Below are positions 9,201 to 16,434 of a stretch of DNA of 64,000 nucleotides, piece after piece; within the stretch, counting starts at the first letter, position 1; each line of letters opens with the position of its first letter. The DNA comes from JAZKID01 sp965247525 (lineage in GTDB: Bacteria > Pseudomonadota > Alphaproteobacteria > Rhizobiales > UBA4765): contig OZ252015.1 of NCBI GenBank assembly GCA_965247525.1, positions 1,798,001-1,862,000 on the forward strand, in the 5' to 3' direction. A program made the translations under genes and the position numbers. The notes beneath the pieces were generated by a model. The model made no database searches and was not told the DNA's origin. It saw only the letters and a program-made list of their open reading frames with translations.

Positions 9201-9643
9201 ACGCCTCAAGCTTCGACAAGTCGGCCTATTTCGAACTGGTTGGCACCCTTCCTGAACCAACGGTTGATGCGCAAGGTAAGAGACATCTTGTTATTCAGCT
9301 GAGACAGGGAAACAATACGTATGAGCTTAAGATTGACGAAAATCTCGTCGAGACTGGCAAAACAGCTGGCGACGAAGTTCTCAAAAACCAGACAAGCATC
9401 AGCCTCGTGCGTGTTGCGGCAGCGGAGCCAGAAATGATCGAAGATACATCGGCCAAACAGGATGCGCCTACGGACACAGACACACCAGCTGCGCCAAAAA
9501 TCGAAGTGACAACCACTGGCTCAGGATCGACACCGGATGTTCAGATCAACCGCAACGGCGTTCGCCAGGCGACACCGCCAACAAACAAAGACGGAAAAGT
9601 CATCGTTGATGCTGGCGGTTCAGACGATACGCCAGAAGCTTAA
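6242..9643 (+). CDS. large modular EF-hand-like protein with GD-PH self-cleavage motif (DUF1521/NopE-like)
   Basis: Start at ATG 6242, after CGGAG. The 1133-residue protein has no Sec signal. Order: Gly/Tyr/Gln/Ser-rich N-terminal region; 18-residue repeats (NPYAALFGLGTQQTTAAA) at about residues 335-435; degenerate EF-hand loops (KWDGSISLEDL, DSDGKFASASFED); a Pro-Val hinge near 755-777; an Asn/Gln stretch (NNNSNTQTQNQ); then VLGDPHVFEG with GDPH at 854-857, followed by a beta-rich domain. The GD-PH sequence with DWDLTKTTNFNI downstream fits the metal-ion-inducible autocatalytic domain (DUF1521) of the rhizobial type III effector NopE1, which cleaves between Asp and Pro. I infer a calcium-responsive self-processing secreted protein. 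A strong terminator follows. Confidence 0.65.
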   Translation: MNWSQLLNTAAQVGTGLIGRAQSGQQVSAIDFVGALVGGLTNANTLSAYQNQPYNGGLPYGATPPFVPVSNGYTAGYPQQTSYTQPGLGYPTSGLPQTTGNITQFGLPQYSGAYGSTLPSTSSYNAPTTLSQRLGAYQSIDGLAGLSAVELKAALEGGLALYGRTGASSTLSDVLLANGLGSELAGAQAYLASAEGQALAGLSPIDQLTYAMVKLSSGSYTGSADLARLTASLASSATSVANLASPYNALGTSALGSTLGTLPGYQNVLAAGNSQVPAFVQQLLAQYYPQLASQLTAGLPTSPIANTNIFAPTPSTNQLLSQLYPQYAALLAGTQQTTAANPYAALFGLGTQQTTAAANPYAALFGLGTQQTTAAANPYAALFGSTVAQSPLNALLAGLSSNPYAASLGLGTQQAAAANPYAALFGLGTQQPATLPSLFGQPQQINGLFNAANTAGAVSPNTNYMIPSPALSGDALIDYAARMMLSRVQSSLVNGAIPNSDAFRALFVTTAAINQPTAEGTAAALDIFNKVAKWDGSISLEDLKSALASNLPLGVSSSTLTPAQLQQWLVSKNFLNPETYLTGSGTLNGAGTIPAATTAEPTAAEKANAVAQSAIYLRTVFDSDGKFASASFEDLRNWVNNTVTQNPAIAALPDAKSQAKALLTIYKMFKSGVAEPSLDEAQFDSIKAKNPTSNIGELLATYFIQRNDRTATTTTTGPDGQSGTSTVGTLDQTEFTALWYGNPTPCNCDTPPVVPPVVPPVIPPIVIPPQPQTRIIYVPVPGQTIVKETIKEVPAPQQPVVNNNSNTQTQNQQQSVVVNITMPEAPKPVKKDEQKKMIPNGSKLPEGPLFTVLGDPHVFEGSNPSSDWDLTKTTNFNIKTTDGKFVPISIDSKELDKGKIFPTSLRIPLKDGKILDISGIANDLKNKSRDGKLTANIVADHVAAAGDFKAVTEVFEDATNGFATKGKDGANVTTDWVASQEKGDAKDASSFDKSAYFELVGTLPEPTVDAQGKRHLVIQLRQGNNTYELKIDENLVETGKTAGDEVLKNQTSISLVRVAAAEPEMIEDTSAKQDAPTDTDTPAAPKIEVTTTGSGSTPDVQINRNGVRQATPPTNKDGKVIVDAGGSDDTPEA
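7240..7550 (+). repeat. in-frame 54-bp coding repeats
   Basis: Units starting at 7262, 7316 and 7370 encode NPYAALFGLGTQQTTAAA and are almost identical in DNA; degenerate copies follow at about 7447 and 7495 (NPYAASLGLGTQQAAAA, NPYAALFGLGTQQ). The 18-residue period keeps the frame, so copy number can change without breaking the protein. Confidence 0.85.
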
Positions 9644-9660
9644 ACTCTAAAAAACAAAAA

Positions 9661-9704
9661 ACCCGCGGTGAGAGGCAAAAGCCTTTCGCTGCGGGTTTTT
9701 CTTT
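9661..9704. terminator. strong intrinsic terminator
   Basis: A 16-bp stem (9661-9676 with 9681-9696, three G-T pairs) closes an AAAA loop and is followed by TTTTTCTTTT; an A-run precedes it. It ends the large EF-hand gene 18 bases after its stop. Confidence 0.92.
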
Positions 9705-9763
9705 TGAAAAAAGCTTGATTAGCGCCGCGCACAATGGTTTGTTCACCAGTGAAAGCGGGTTTT

Positions 9764-10987
9764 ATGGCGCAGGCACATTCCAAAAAAACGACATCTTCGT
9801 CCGGCGCAATGGCGCCGTTCGACTGGAGCGATCCGCTGCATTTGAATGCGCAGCTGACAGAAGACGAAGCCATGGTGCGCGATGCGGCGCGCAGCTATGC
9901 GCAGGACAAATTGAAACCGCGTGTGCGCGATGCCTACCGCAGCGAAAAATTTGACCCTGCCATCATGCCTGAAATGGGCGCGCTGGGTTTGCTCGGTCCA
10001 ACAATTCCAGAAGAATATGGCGGGGCAGGAGCGTCCTATGTGGCGTACGGCCTGATCGCGCGCGAAATTGAGCGCGTCGATTCCGGTTACCGCTCGGCAA
10101 TGAGCGTGCAGTCATCGCTGGTGATGTATCCCATTTATGCCTATGGCGATGAACAACAACGCATGGCCTATCTGCCAAAATTGGCAAGCGGCGAATTTGT
10201 TGGCTGTTTTGGCCTGACCGAACCTGATGCCGGCTCAGACCCTGCAGGCATGCTGACGCGCGCCAAAAAAACGGCCAATGGCTATTCGATCAGCGGCGCG
10301 AAAACATGGATTTCAAATTCGCCTGTGGCAGATGTGTTCGTTATCTGGGCAAAATCAGATGCGCATGACGGCGCCATCCGCGGCTTCATTCTCGACAAGG
10401 GAATGAAGGGCCTCAGCGCGCCCAAGATTGAGGGCAAGCTTTCCTTGCGCGCGTCGATCACCGGCGAGATCGTGATGGACGAGGTAGAGGTCGGTGAAGA
10501 GGCTTTGCTTCCAAATGTGTCAGGTTTGAAAGGGCCTTTTGGCTGCCTCAACCGCGCCCGCTATGGCATTTCATGGGGCGTGCTTGGCGCTGCCGAGGCC
10601 TGCTGGCATGGCGCGCGCGATTACACGCTGAACCGGAAACAGTTCAACAGGCCGCTTGCCGCCAACCAGCTCGTCCAGAAAAAACTGGCGGACATGCAAA
10701 CAGAAATTACGCTTGGGTTGACGGCATGTCTTGCCGCTGGCCGCCTGTTTGACGAAGGACAGCTCGCATCGGAAACAATTTCGCTTTTGAAACGCAACAA
10801 TTGCGGCAAGGCGCTGGACATTGCCCGCGTCGCGCGAGACATGCACGGCGGCAACGGCATTTCAGATGAGTATGATGTGATGCGCCATGTTGCCAATTTA
10901 GAGACCGTCAACACCTATGAAGGCACGCATGACATACACGCGCTGATCCTTGGCCGTGCGCAGACGGGATTGCAGGCGTTTTTCTAA
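9764..10987 (+). CDS. gcdH: glutaryl-CoA dehydrogenase
   Basis: A 407-residue acyl-CoA dehydrogenase fold protein. It oxidises and decarboxylates glutaryl-CoA to crotonyl-CoA with FAD, in lysine, tryptophan and aromatic acid breakdown in the cytoplasm. Family marks: FDWSDPLHLNAQLTEDE near the start, CFGLTEPDAGSDP (FAD/substrate binding), KTWISNSPVADVFVIWAK, the signature QFNRPLAANQLVQKKLADMQ, and NTYEGTHDIHALILGRAQTG near the C-terminus, which carries the catalytic glutamate. I choose the ATG at 9764 (MAQAHSKK); the frame is open from 9734. Its stop overlaps the next start (TAATG), so the two are probably co-transcribed. Confidence 0.92.
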   Translation: MAQAHSKKTTSSSGAMAPFDWSDPLHLNAQLTEDEAMVRDAARSYAQDKLKPRVRDAYRSEKFDPAIMPEMGALGLLGPTIPEEYGGAGASYVAYGLIAREIERVDSGYRSAMSVQSSLVMYPIYAYGDEQQRMAYLPKLASGEFVGCFGLTEPDAGSDPAGMLTRAKKTANGYSISGAKTWISNSPVADVFVIWAKSDAHDGAIRGFILDKGMKGLSAPKIEGKLSLRASITGEIVMDEVEVGEEALLPNVSGLKGPFGCLNRARYGISWGVLGAAEACWHGARDYTLNRKQFNRPLAANQLVQKKLADMQTEITLGLTACLAAGRLFDEGQLASETISLLKRNNCGKALDIARVARDMHGGNGISDEYDVMRHVANLETVNTYEGTHDIHALILGRAQTGLQAFF

Positions 10988-11769
10988 TGGCACCGCGCTC
11001 AAGGCTTATCCTTTCATCTGAACATCTGACAGTTGTCGGCCACAGGCCGGTGTCGCGCGGCGCGCACCTTGGCCGTGATATAGGTGCCTTTGCCTTTTTG
11101 CTGGCTTTCGTTGCCGTCATATTTCATGTCAGCGGCGCCGCCAATACACCCACCGTTTTAATCGCCTTTGCCGTTGTGCTTGGCTTTGCAACAATTGGCC
11201 TGTTGCTGTCGGCGCGGGCTCTGGCCATTATCTGGGCGCGTGGCAAGTCCGGCCTTGGCGATGCAATGCTTGGAATTGCTTATGGTCTTGTCTTGTGGTC
11301 CGTACCCATCGCGTTGATCGCGCTTGCAAGGTTGTCGCCGCAGGTCAGCGATGTCGTGACAGAAGGCGATCCGCCATCTTTTCTCAACAGCGCCGTGCGC
11401 CCGGCCTGGGCCAATCCGGTGGAGTTGACAAAAGCAATGCCGGAGGCGCTCAGCCAACCACTGCTGACCGAAACATCTTTGACCGATGTCTATGACCTTG
11501 GCAAAACGGTTGGCAAGCAGATGGGCTGGGTTCTGGTGCAGGAAAGCCCGCCGATCAGTGACAATTCCGAACTTGCGGCTTTTCAGGCAACGTCAACATC
11601 CATGCTCGGCTTTACCGACGATATCATTGTTGAGTTCACAACAATCGCCAAAAAAACCACAGTAACCATGCGTTCGGCCTCGCGCATTGGCAGCTTTGAT
11701 TTTGGTGTAAACGCGGCGCGCATTGATGAATATATGTTGACGCTGCGCCAGAAATTAAACGAGCGATAA
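10987..11769 (+). CDS. DUF1499 membrane protein
   Basis: A 260-residue protein. Three hydrophobic helices occupy roughly residues 30-120 (IGAFAFLLAFVAVIFHVSGA, VLIAFAVVLGFATIGLLLSA, GIAYGLVLWSVPIALIALA). The C-terminal half is a DUF1499 domain, with GFTDDIIVEFTTIAKKTTVTMRSASRIGSFDFGVNAARIDEY containing the conserved S-A-S-R-x-G-x-x-D-x-G-x-N-A-x-R-I core. Biochemical role unknown. The start overlaps the gcdH stop. The last codons (KLNER-stop) are the first part of the downstream 87-bp repeat, so the repeat grew from the gene's 3' end. Confidence 0.8.
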   Translation: MAPRSRLILSSEHLTVVGHRPVSRGAHLGRDIGAFAFLLAFVAVIFHVSGAANTPTVLIAFAVVLGFATIGLLLSARALAIIWARGKSGLGDAMLGIAYGLVLWSVPIALIALARLSPQVSDVVTEGDPPSFLNSAVRPAWANPVELTKAMPEALSQPLLTETSLTDVYDLGKTVGKQMGWVLVQESPPISDNSELAAFQATSTSMLGFTDDIIVEFTTIAKKTTVTMRSASRIGSFDFGVNAARIDEYMLTLRQKLNER

Positions 11770-12116
11770 AAAACACTCATGTCCTGACGCAGCGCTTATT
11801 GTTGTCACCATTCGGCTTCGCCTCGGGTGGTGCGCCAGAAATTAAACGAGCGATAAAAAACACTCATGTCCTGACGCAGCGCTTATTGTTGTCACCATTC
11901 GGCTTCGCCTCGGGTGGTGCGCCAGAAATTAAACGCGCGATAAAAAACACTTATGTCCTGACGCAGCGCTTATTGTTGTCACCATTCGGCTTCGCCTCGG
12001 GTGGTGCGCCAGAAATTAAACGCGCGATAAAAAACACTTATGTCCTGACGCAGCGCTTATTGTTGTCACCATTCGGCTCGCCTCGGGCGGTGCGCCAGAA
12101 ATTAAACGAGCGCTAG
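11752..12116. repeat. 87-bp tandem repeat array, four units plus a partial
   Basis: Units run 11752-11838, 11839-11925, 11926-12012 and 12013-12098 (86 bp, one T lost), then a partial copy 12099-12116. Each begins AAATTAAACG(A/C)GCG, which in the first unit encodes the C-terminus of the DUF1499 protein, and ends GGTGGTGCGCCAG. Units differ at only a few bases. Because 87 is a multiple of 3, a 105-codon frame runs through the array, but it is not a credible gene. The array fills the whole gap to the convergent hydrolase gene. Confidence 0.95.
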
Positions 12117-13036
12117 AAACCAAACGCCGTTTGGTTTGATGTGTAGGTTGCCTCAAAGCTGACATTGGGTGCAGCGCTTGTCACACCGCGTTCACACAAA
12201 TCTTGCAGATGCGCAAACACATTCAAGGCGGCCGCGCCATGCATGTCTGTCGGCAGGTGCGCATACATTTTTTTCACAATCTGCATGATCGATTGCGGGC
12301 CATTGGCCAGAACATCAATGATCTGTTGTTCGCGGGCGAGGCGATGCTGCAAATGGGCTGCGATTGTTGTGTGCGGGTTTGTAATTGGCCCGCCATGCGC
12401 CGGCCAGATCATGTGCCAGTCCACGTTTTCAATTTTTCGTAAAGAGTGGATGTAATCTTGCATGTTGCCGTCAGGCGGTGCAACGATTGACGTCGACCAC
12501 GCCATAATGTGGTCTCCTGAAAACAGCGCACCGTCCCCATCAAGGGCAAAACACATATGGTTGGCCATGTGCCCCGGTGTCGCGATGGCCTGCAGGCTCC
12601 AGTCGCGGCCGCGGACAATCTCGCCGTCCCGCAAGGTTATGTCGGGTTTAAAGTCGAGATCATTGCTATCCTCGAGCGGCGCAGGCCCCTGACCATGCCA
12701 CTCCTGCGCTGTGTGGTGAGTGCCTTGTGCAAAAACCTGCGCCCCTGTTGTGTCTGCCAACCGGCGCGCCAGCGGCGAATGGTCGACATGGGTGTGGGTC
12801 ACAAAAATATGGGTTAGCGTTTCGCCGCGCATTGCGCGGCAAAGGTTTTGAAAATGGGTTTCATCATCCGGCCCCGGATCAATGAGCGCGATCTCGCCTG
12901 TGCCGATGATGTATGTATTTGTCCCGGTAAATGTGAAAGGGCCGGGATTGTTTGCGGTCAGACGGCGCAGGCGTGGCCCAAGCCAATCGGCGCTGTCGTA
13001 ATGTCCATCAAAACGGCGGTCAAATTGTATGCTCAT
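12113..13036 (-). CDS. metallo-beta-lactamase-fold hydrolase (LACTB2-like)
   Basis: A 307-residue protein with the full set of zinc ligands of the fold: FVTHTHVDHS (HxHxDH), the histidine in TPGHMANHMCF, the aspartate in FSGDHIMAW, and the histidine in WPAHGGPI. The N-terminal NPGPFTFTGTNTYIIG and the C-terminal winged-helix-like region are typical of the LACTB2/glyoxalase-II-like group. Such enzymes hydrolyse thioesters, phosphodiesters or RNA; the substrate cannot be told. Start taken at ATG 13036 (a GTG lies just before). Its stop codon falls in the last partial unit of the 87-bp repeat. Confidence 0.85.
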   Translation of the reverse strand: MSIQFDRRFDGHYDSADWLGPRLRRLTANNPGPFTFTGTNTYIIGTGEIALIDPGPDDETHFQNLCRAMRGETLTHIFVTHTHVDHSPLARRLADTTGAQVFAQGTHHTAQEWHGQGPAPLEDSNDLDFKPDITLRDGEIVRGRDWSLQAIATPGHMANHMCFALDGDGALFSGDHIMAWSTSIVAPPDGNMQDYIHSLRKIENVDWHMIWPAHGGPITNPHTTIAAHLQHRLAREQQIIDVLANGPQSIMQIVKKMYAHLPTDMHGAAALNVFAHLQDLCERGVTSAAPNVSFEATYTSNQTAFGF

Positions 13037-13081
13037 CACGCATTAGCATTGGCGCTGACACCTTAAAATAGCAAGGCCGTG

Positions 13082-14392
13082 TCAGACATATTCATTTTGC
13101 CTATGCGTCATGTTTTGAGTGGCGGCTTGCATGCCTCGCGGGGTCAATGAAATGCGGATCGACGGCGGTATGATTGTAATTGAAGCATGCGGGCGCGGCG
13201 CCGGAACTTCAGAGCGCACATGAATGGCAAAAGCAGATGCAAATTCCAGACAGATCAGTTGCAGTTCCAGCAGGGCAATGCCAGCGCCAATACACGCGCG
13301 CGGACCAAGTCCGAACGGCAGATAAGCGGGATGTGCATAATCTCTGGAAATATCAAAATCGTGTGGGTCATTCCAATAGCGTTTGTCGCGCTGCAACTGC
13401 CATATTGCAAATATCAGCGTGGTTCCGCGCTTCAATTTTTGCCCGGATACAACCATGCTTTGCTTCAGCTCCCGCGATGTCCATGGAAAAGAAGGATAAA
13501 GCCTCAAGACCTCTTTCACGAAAACCAAACTTTTCTTTGCGCGGGGCAGATCGGCAGCGTCGATATCGCCACTTTCACCGACAAGTGACGCGGCCTCACG
13601 CGCAATGTCATTGCAAAGATCAGGCTGCGTTCCGAGAAGATAAAGCAGCCATGTCGCAGCATTGCCTGTGGAATGATAGCCGGCAATCAACAGCATCATG
13701 ATTTCATCACGAAGGACAGTGTCGCTTAAATGTAAATCTTCCAGAGCATGCAGCAGGCTTTCGCTGTTGGCTTTTGTCCGCACCTTTTCAACCACGGTTT
13801 GCAAAATGGCCTTGCCGCGCGCCAGAGCACGCTGCTCTTTTAATTTGACCCAGGGCATTGGCGGCAAAAGGCGAAAAATGCTTTTCGTCAAGACATCTTC
13901 GGTAAGATGAACGGCTTCGATAATGGCATTCTCATCGGCGCGCGACAGCACGTCTTTCCCAAACAACAACGTTGTCACAAGACGGATGGCAAGTGGCGCC
14001 ATCGCGCCGCGCGCATCAAAATTGCTTTCAGCGGCAAGCAGCACGGCCTGTTGACGGATCAAAGCTGCAAATTCGGGCACCAGTTTTTGCGCAACACCTT
14101 TAGCCATAAATTGGTGCATAACGGCGCGGCGCGCACTTTGCGCATGGCCAGACTGGGCAACGAAACTTTCCCCCACAAGCCCGCGCAGCACGCGTGCCAG
14201 CCGCCCTTTATCAAGCTGGTCTTCACCGGATTTCATAAGAGGTTTGACAAGCTGCGGATCATTGACGAGATAGACCGGCCATGGGCCGAGCCGCAATTTG
14301 ATCAAAGCTTGTTGTGATTGTGCCGCGCGCGTTTCAAAAAACGATAATGCGTCATGCTGAAAAGCGCCCAGATCTGAAAATAAATGTGTCAT
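13082..14392 (-). CDS. cytochrome P450
   Basis: A 436-residue soluble bacterial-type P450. Seen: the I-helix oxygen-binding motif as LLIAGYHSTGNAATW (a His replaces the usual Asp/Glu before the Ser/Thr), the K-helix ExxR (KEVLRLYPSFPWTSREL), and the heme-binding loop FGLGPRACIGAGIALLELQ with the cysteine ligand. The start at 14392 is well supported by GGAGGTG 5 bases upstream. The gene begins inside the 3' end of the LuxI-type gene (41-base overlap), so it is probably translated from the same transcript and controlled with the signal synthase. Oxidised substrate and redox partners are unknown. Confidence 0.9.
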   Translation of the reverse strand: MTHLFSDLGAFQHDALSFFETRAAQSQQALIKLRLGPWPVYLVNDPQLVKPLMKSGEDQLDKGRLARVLRGLVGESFVAQSGHAQSARRAVMHQFMAKGVAQKLVPEFAALIRQQAVLLAAESNFDARGAMAPLAIRLVTTLLFGKDVLSRADENAIIEAVHLTEDVLTKSIFRLLPPMPWVKLKEQRALARGKAILQTVVEKVRTKANSESLLHALEDLHLSDTVLRDEIMMLLIAGYHSTGNAATWLLYLLGTQPDLCNDIAREAASLVGESGDIDAADLPRAKKSLVFVKEVLRLYPSFPWTSRELKQSMVVSGQKLKRGTTLIFAIWQLQRDKRYWNDPHDFDISRDYAHPAYLPFGLGPRACIGAGIALLELQLICLEFASAFAIHVRSEVPAPRPHASITIIPPSIRISLTPRGMQAATQNMTHRQNEYV

Positions 14393-15005
14393 CGATCACC
14401 TCCATATGTTGCGTTAACCGGATTAGCTCACGCAGTTTTCCAAAGTTTTGTTCCGTCATCGGTATTTCGCCCGCGACAGCGTAAAGTGCGGTGCCGTTCA
14501 GGCTTTCGCCAACAGATTGCAGATTTCCGTAACGTTTAAGAACAAGGCCGATTTTTTGAAGCTGGCGTTCATGCCGCTCATCTACAAGCGCAACGAGTGC
14601 TTTTGCATCATGGCTGATCGCAAAGTGAAACAGGAGCGCATATAGAATAAGGCTGAGATAGCGATAGTCAGGCAAAATTCCAAAACGGCTGATTTCCCAA
14701 TAGTCAGGGTGATTGGGAAACGAATATTGCGTTGCCAGATGGTTGAAAACGGATTGTGACAAATAAGGGCGCGTGGTGGGGATGGCACGAAAATATCCCA
14801 CGACTTTTCCAGCGACGATCAGCGCGCAATGACTGGCATTTTCGGTGTCAAATTCATCGCGCTCCTCTCCGTTATATTCCGCAAGTGGCCAATGCAGCGT
14901 GTCTATAAAAAGCTTTTTTCGAAAACAACAGCTCTCACTGAATAAAGATGGTTTTTGCGCCGCATTAAAAACATGCGCGTGCATTTTAACAGTGCCGTTC
15001 AACAT
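14352..15005 (-). CDS. LuxI-type acyl-homoserine lactone synthase
   Basis: The product of about 217 residues makes acyl-homoserine lactone signals from S-adenosylmethionine and an acyl donor if it is a true LuxI. Conserved residues are visible: R-x-x-x-F and W in FRKKLFIDTLHWPL, E-x-D-x-F-D in GEERDEFDTENASHC, G-x-x-R in VVGYFRAIPTTRPYL, and E-x-S-R-F in DYWEISRFGIL. I choose the ATG at 15005 because GGAG sits 7 bases before it; the frame is open to 15104, but that would leave only 38 bases for the divergent promoters. The P450 start lies within its 3' end. The adjacent LuxR gene is frameshifted. Confidence 0.8.
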   Translation of the reverse strand: MLNGTVKMHAHVFNAAQKPSLFSESCCFRKKLFIDTLHWPLAEYNGEERDEFDTENASHCALIVAGKVVGYFRAIPTTRPYLSQSVFNHLATQYSFPNHPDYWEISRFGILPDYRYLSLILYALLFHFAISHDAKALVALVDERHERQLQKIGLVLKRYGNLQSVGESLNGTALYAVAGEIPMTEQNFGKLRELIRLTQHMEVIDDTFIFRSGRFSA

Positions 15006-15066
15006 TTCTTGTCTCCGCAAGGTTATCATCTGCGAAGATGTTGTGGTGTTTATGCTTGTCCCGCCA

Positions 15067-15082
15067 TCACGGATTTCCGTGA
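15067..15082. promoter_or_regulatory. candidate lux-type operator palindrome
   Basis: TCACGGATTTCCGTGA is a perfect 7-bp inverted repeat around a TT centre. It lies in the gap between the LuxI-type start (15005) and the divergent LuxR start (15143), about 61 bases from each. Size and position fit a LuxR-family binding site. Confidence 0.45.
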
Positions 15083-15142
15083 GTATTTTAGAATCTGCTG
15101 ACATATTAAAACCATTTCAAATTTTATTTAATTTGGGCGTGC

Positions 15143-15828
15143 ATGAAATTAGTCGACACTCTTAATTTGATAGAGAATTGTTCAACACTCGAAGAATTGC
15201 AAGCGGTCATGCAAAAGGCAATTTCTCATTATGGGTTTTCGTCGTTCGCTTTTCTTGGAATGTGGCCAGCCGCCTCACGCCAACCCGTTGTTTTGACGAA
15301 CAATTCGCCCGATTGGGACAGCACCTACCGCAAAGAAAACTTTTACGCGCACGACCCGGTATTGAGTGCTGCCAAAACCAGCAACAGCGCATTTACATGG
15401 AGTCATCTTGTCCCAAAGGCGTTGAACAAAAAGCAGAGCTTCGTGATGCGCACCGCCCATGATTTTGGATACAGGGAAGGGGTCATCGTCCCCTTCCATT
15501 ATTCAGACGCGATTGGCCGGCGCTACAGCAGCTGCTGTACACTGTTCTGGAAAAACAAGATCGAAGAATTCAAGGCCATGTTCAACGCGGCCAAGATCGA
15601 TATTCATGTTGTCGTTCTTTATTGGGCGCAAAGGGCAGCCGATATTGTTGCGGCAGAATATTGTGCAGGGGCAAAGCACGAGCAACCGTGCAGGAAACCG
15701 CTGATATTCTTTTTATTGGTTACGATACGGTTGAGACACATATGCGGCATTCCATGACGAAGCTGAATGCTCATACGAAAACGCAGGCCGTCGTTAAGGC
15801 AATCTATCTCGGCCTGATTGAAATTTGA
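15143..15828 (+). pseudogene. LuxR-type quorum-sensing regulator, frameshifted between the two domains
   Basis: The first frame (MKLVDTLNLIENCSTLEELQ...) encodes an autoinducer-binding domain, with conserved W and D residues (NNSPDWDSTYRKENFYAHDPV, AFTWSHL, ...GYREGVIVPFH). In this frame the protein ends at 15757 without a helix-turn-helix. The HTH (TADILFIGYDTVETHMRHSM, then TKLNAHTKTQAVVKAIYLGLIE) is in another frame ending at 15828. The switch falls around 15640-15700, and a fragment like GKSTSE appears in the third frame, so more than one indel is likely. As written, the regulator cannot bind DNA in the normal way. A sequencing error cannot be excluded. Confidence 0.75.
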
Positions 15829-15905
15829 AGAATGATAAAATTTGAGTGACTTCTGAAAATAAGAAATAACACGTTTATCGTATTATAAAAAACTGGAGTG
15901 CTGTC

Positions 15906-16190
15906 ATGTGCATTGTTGCGTTAATTAAAAAGTTTGTAGTCCGTAAAGACGGCGCAACGGCCATTGAATATGGCTTGATTGCCGCAGGTATTGCCCTTGT
16001 GATCTTACCTGCTGTGCAGCAGATCGGCACGCACAGCTCGGCAACCTACACGCAAGTTGCGGATGGGTTGGCAGGTTCCGGCACCACGGAAGACGTAATG
16101 GAAACCGGGGGCTGTTCAAGGTTTGATCCATGCGGACCGCCTATTTTGATTGGCCCAGGCGGTGATGCTGGTGAAGCAGAAGAAAACTAA
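15906..16190 (+). CDS. Flp/Fap-type pilin 1
   Basis: A 94-residue prepilin. The N-terminus (FVVRKDGATAIEYGLIAAGI) carries the Flp signature: a short basic leader, then G-A-T-A-I-E-Y-G-L-I-A at the cleavage and polymerisation region, with Glu at the fifth position after the expected cleavage site. A hydrophobic helix follows (ALVILPAVQQIG). The C-terminal tail has a Cys pair (GGCSRFDPCGPP) and ends acidic. Flp pilins are cut by a TadV-type peptidase and assembled by the Tad system into adhesive pili; no tad genes are in the window. GGAG lies upstream and an intrinsic terminator downstream. Confidence 0.9.
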   Translation: MCIVALIKKFVVRKDGATAIEYGLIAAGIALVILPAVQQIGTHSSATYTQVADGLAGSGTTEDVMETGGCSRFDPCGPPILIGPGGDAGEAEEN

Positions 16191-16233
16191 GCGCGCCTAC
16201 AAACAGGTTTAGTCGTACATCATTTCATTCCAC

Positions 16234-16274
16234 AGTCCGGCATGCGCGCAAACGCAGTTGCCGGACTTTTTATT
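16234..16274 (+). terminator. intrinsic terminator after pilin 1
   Basis: AGTCCGGC at 16234-16241 pairs with GCCGGACT at 16260-16267 and is followed by TTTTTATTT. Confidence 0.85.
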
Positions 16275-16280
16275 TACACC

Positions 16281-16320
16281 TTCATTCTCTAGCACTAAAT
16301 TTGCAGTAAAAGAGAATGAA
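16281..16320. repeat. 10-bp inverted repeat with 20-base spacer upstream of pilin 2
   Basis: TTCATTCTCT at 16281-16290 and AGAGAATGAA at 16311-16320 are perfect inverted copies. The element lies in the 244-base gap between the pilins, which also holds TGAACATGTTCA at 16371-16382, a 12-bp palindrome. Either may be an operator for the second pilin. Confidence 0.6.
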
Positions 16321-16434
16321 ACGAATTGCAACTCAAAGCTGACTGCAAATTTGCCGTAAAAAAATAAAATTGAACATGTTCATTTCTTCAAAAATCAATC
16401 TGTTTTTTGTAGGCTAGGATCTTGGAGACAGGTC

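Noticed and set aside
11799..12116. 105-codon open frame through the 87-bp repeats
   Set aside because: It exists only because the repeat length is a multiple of three; no ribosome site and no sense as a protein.
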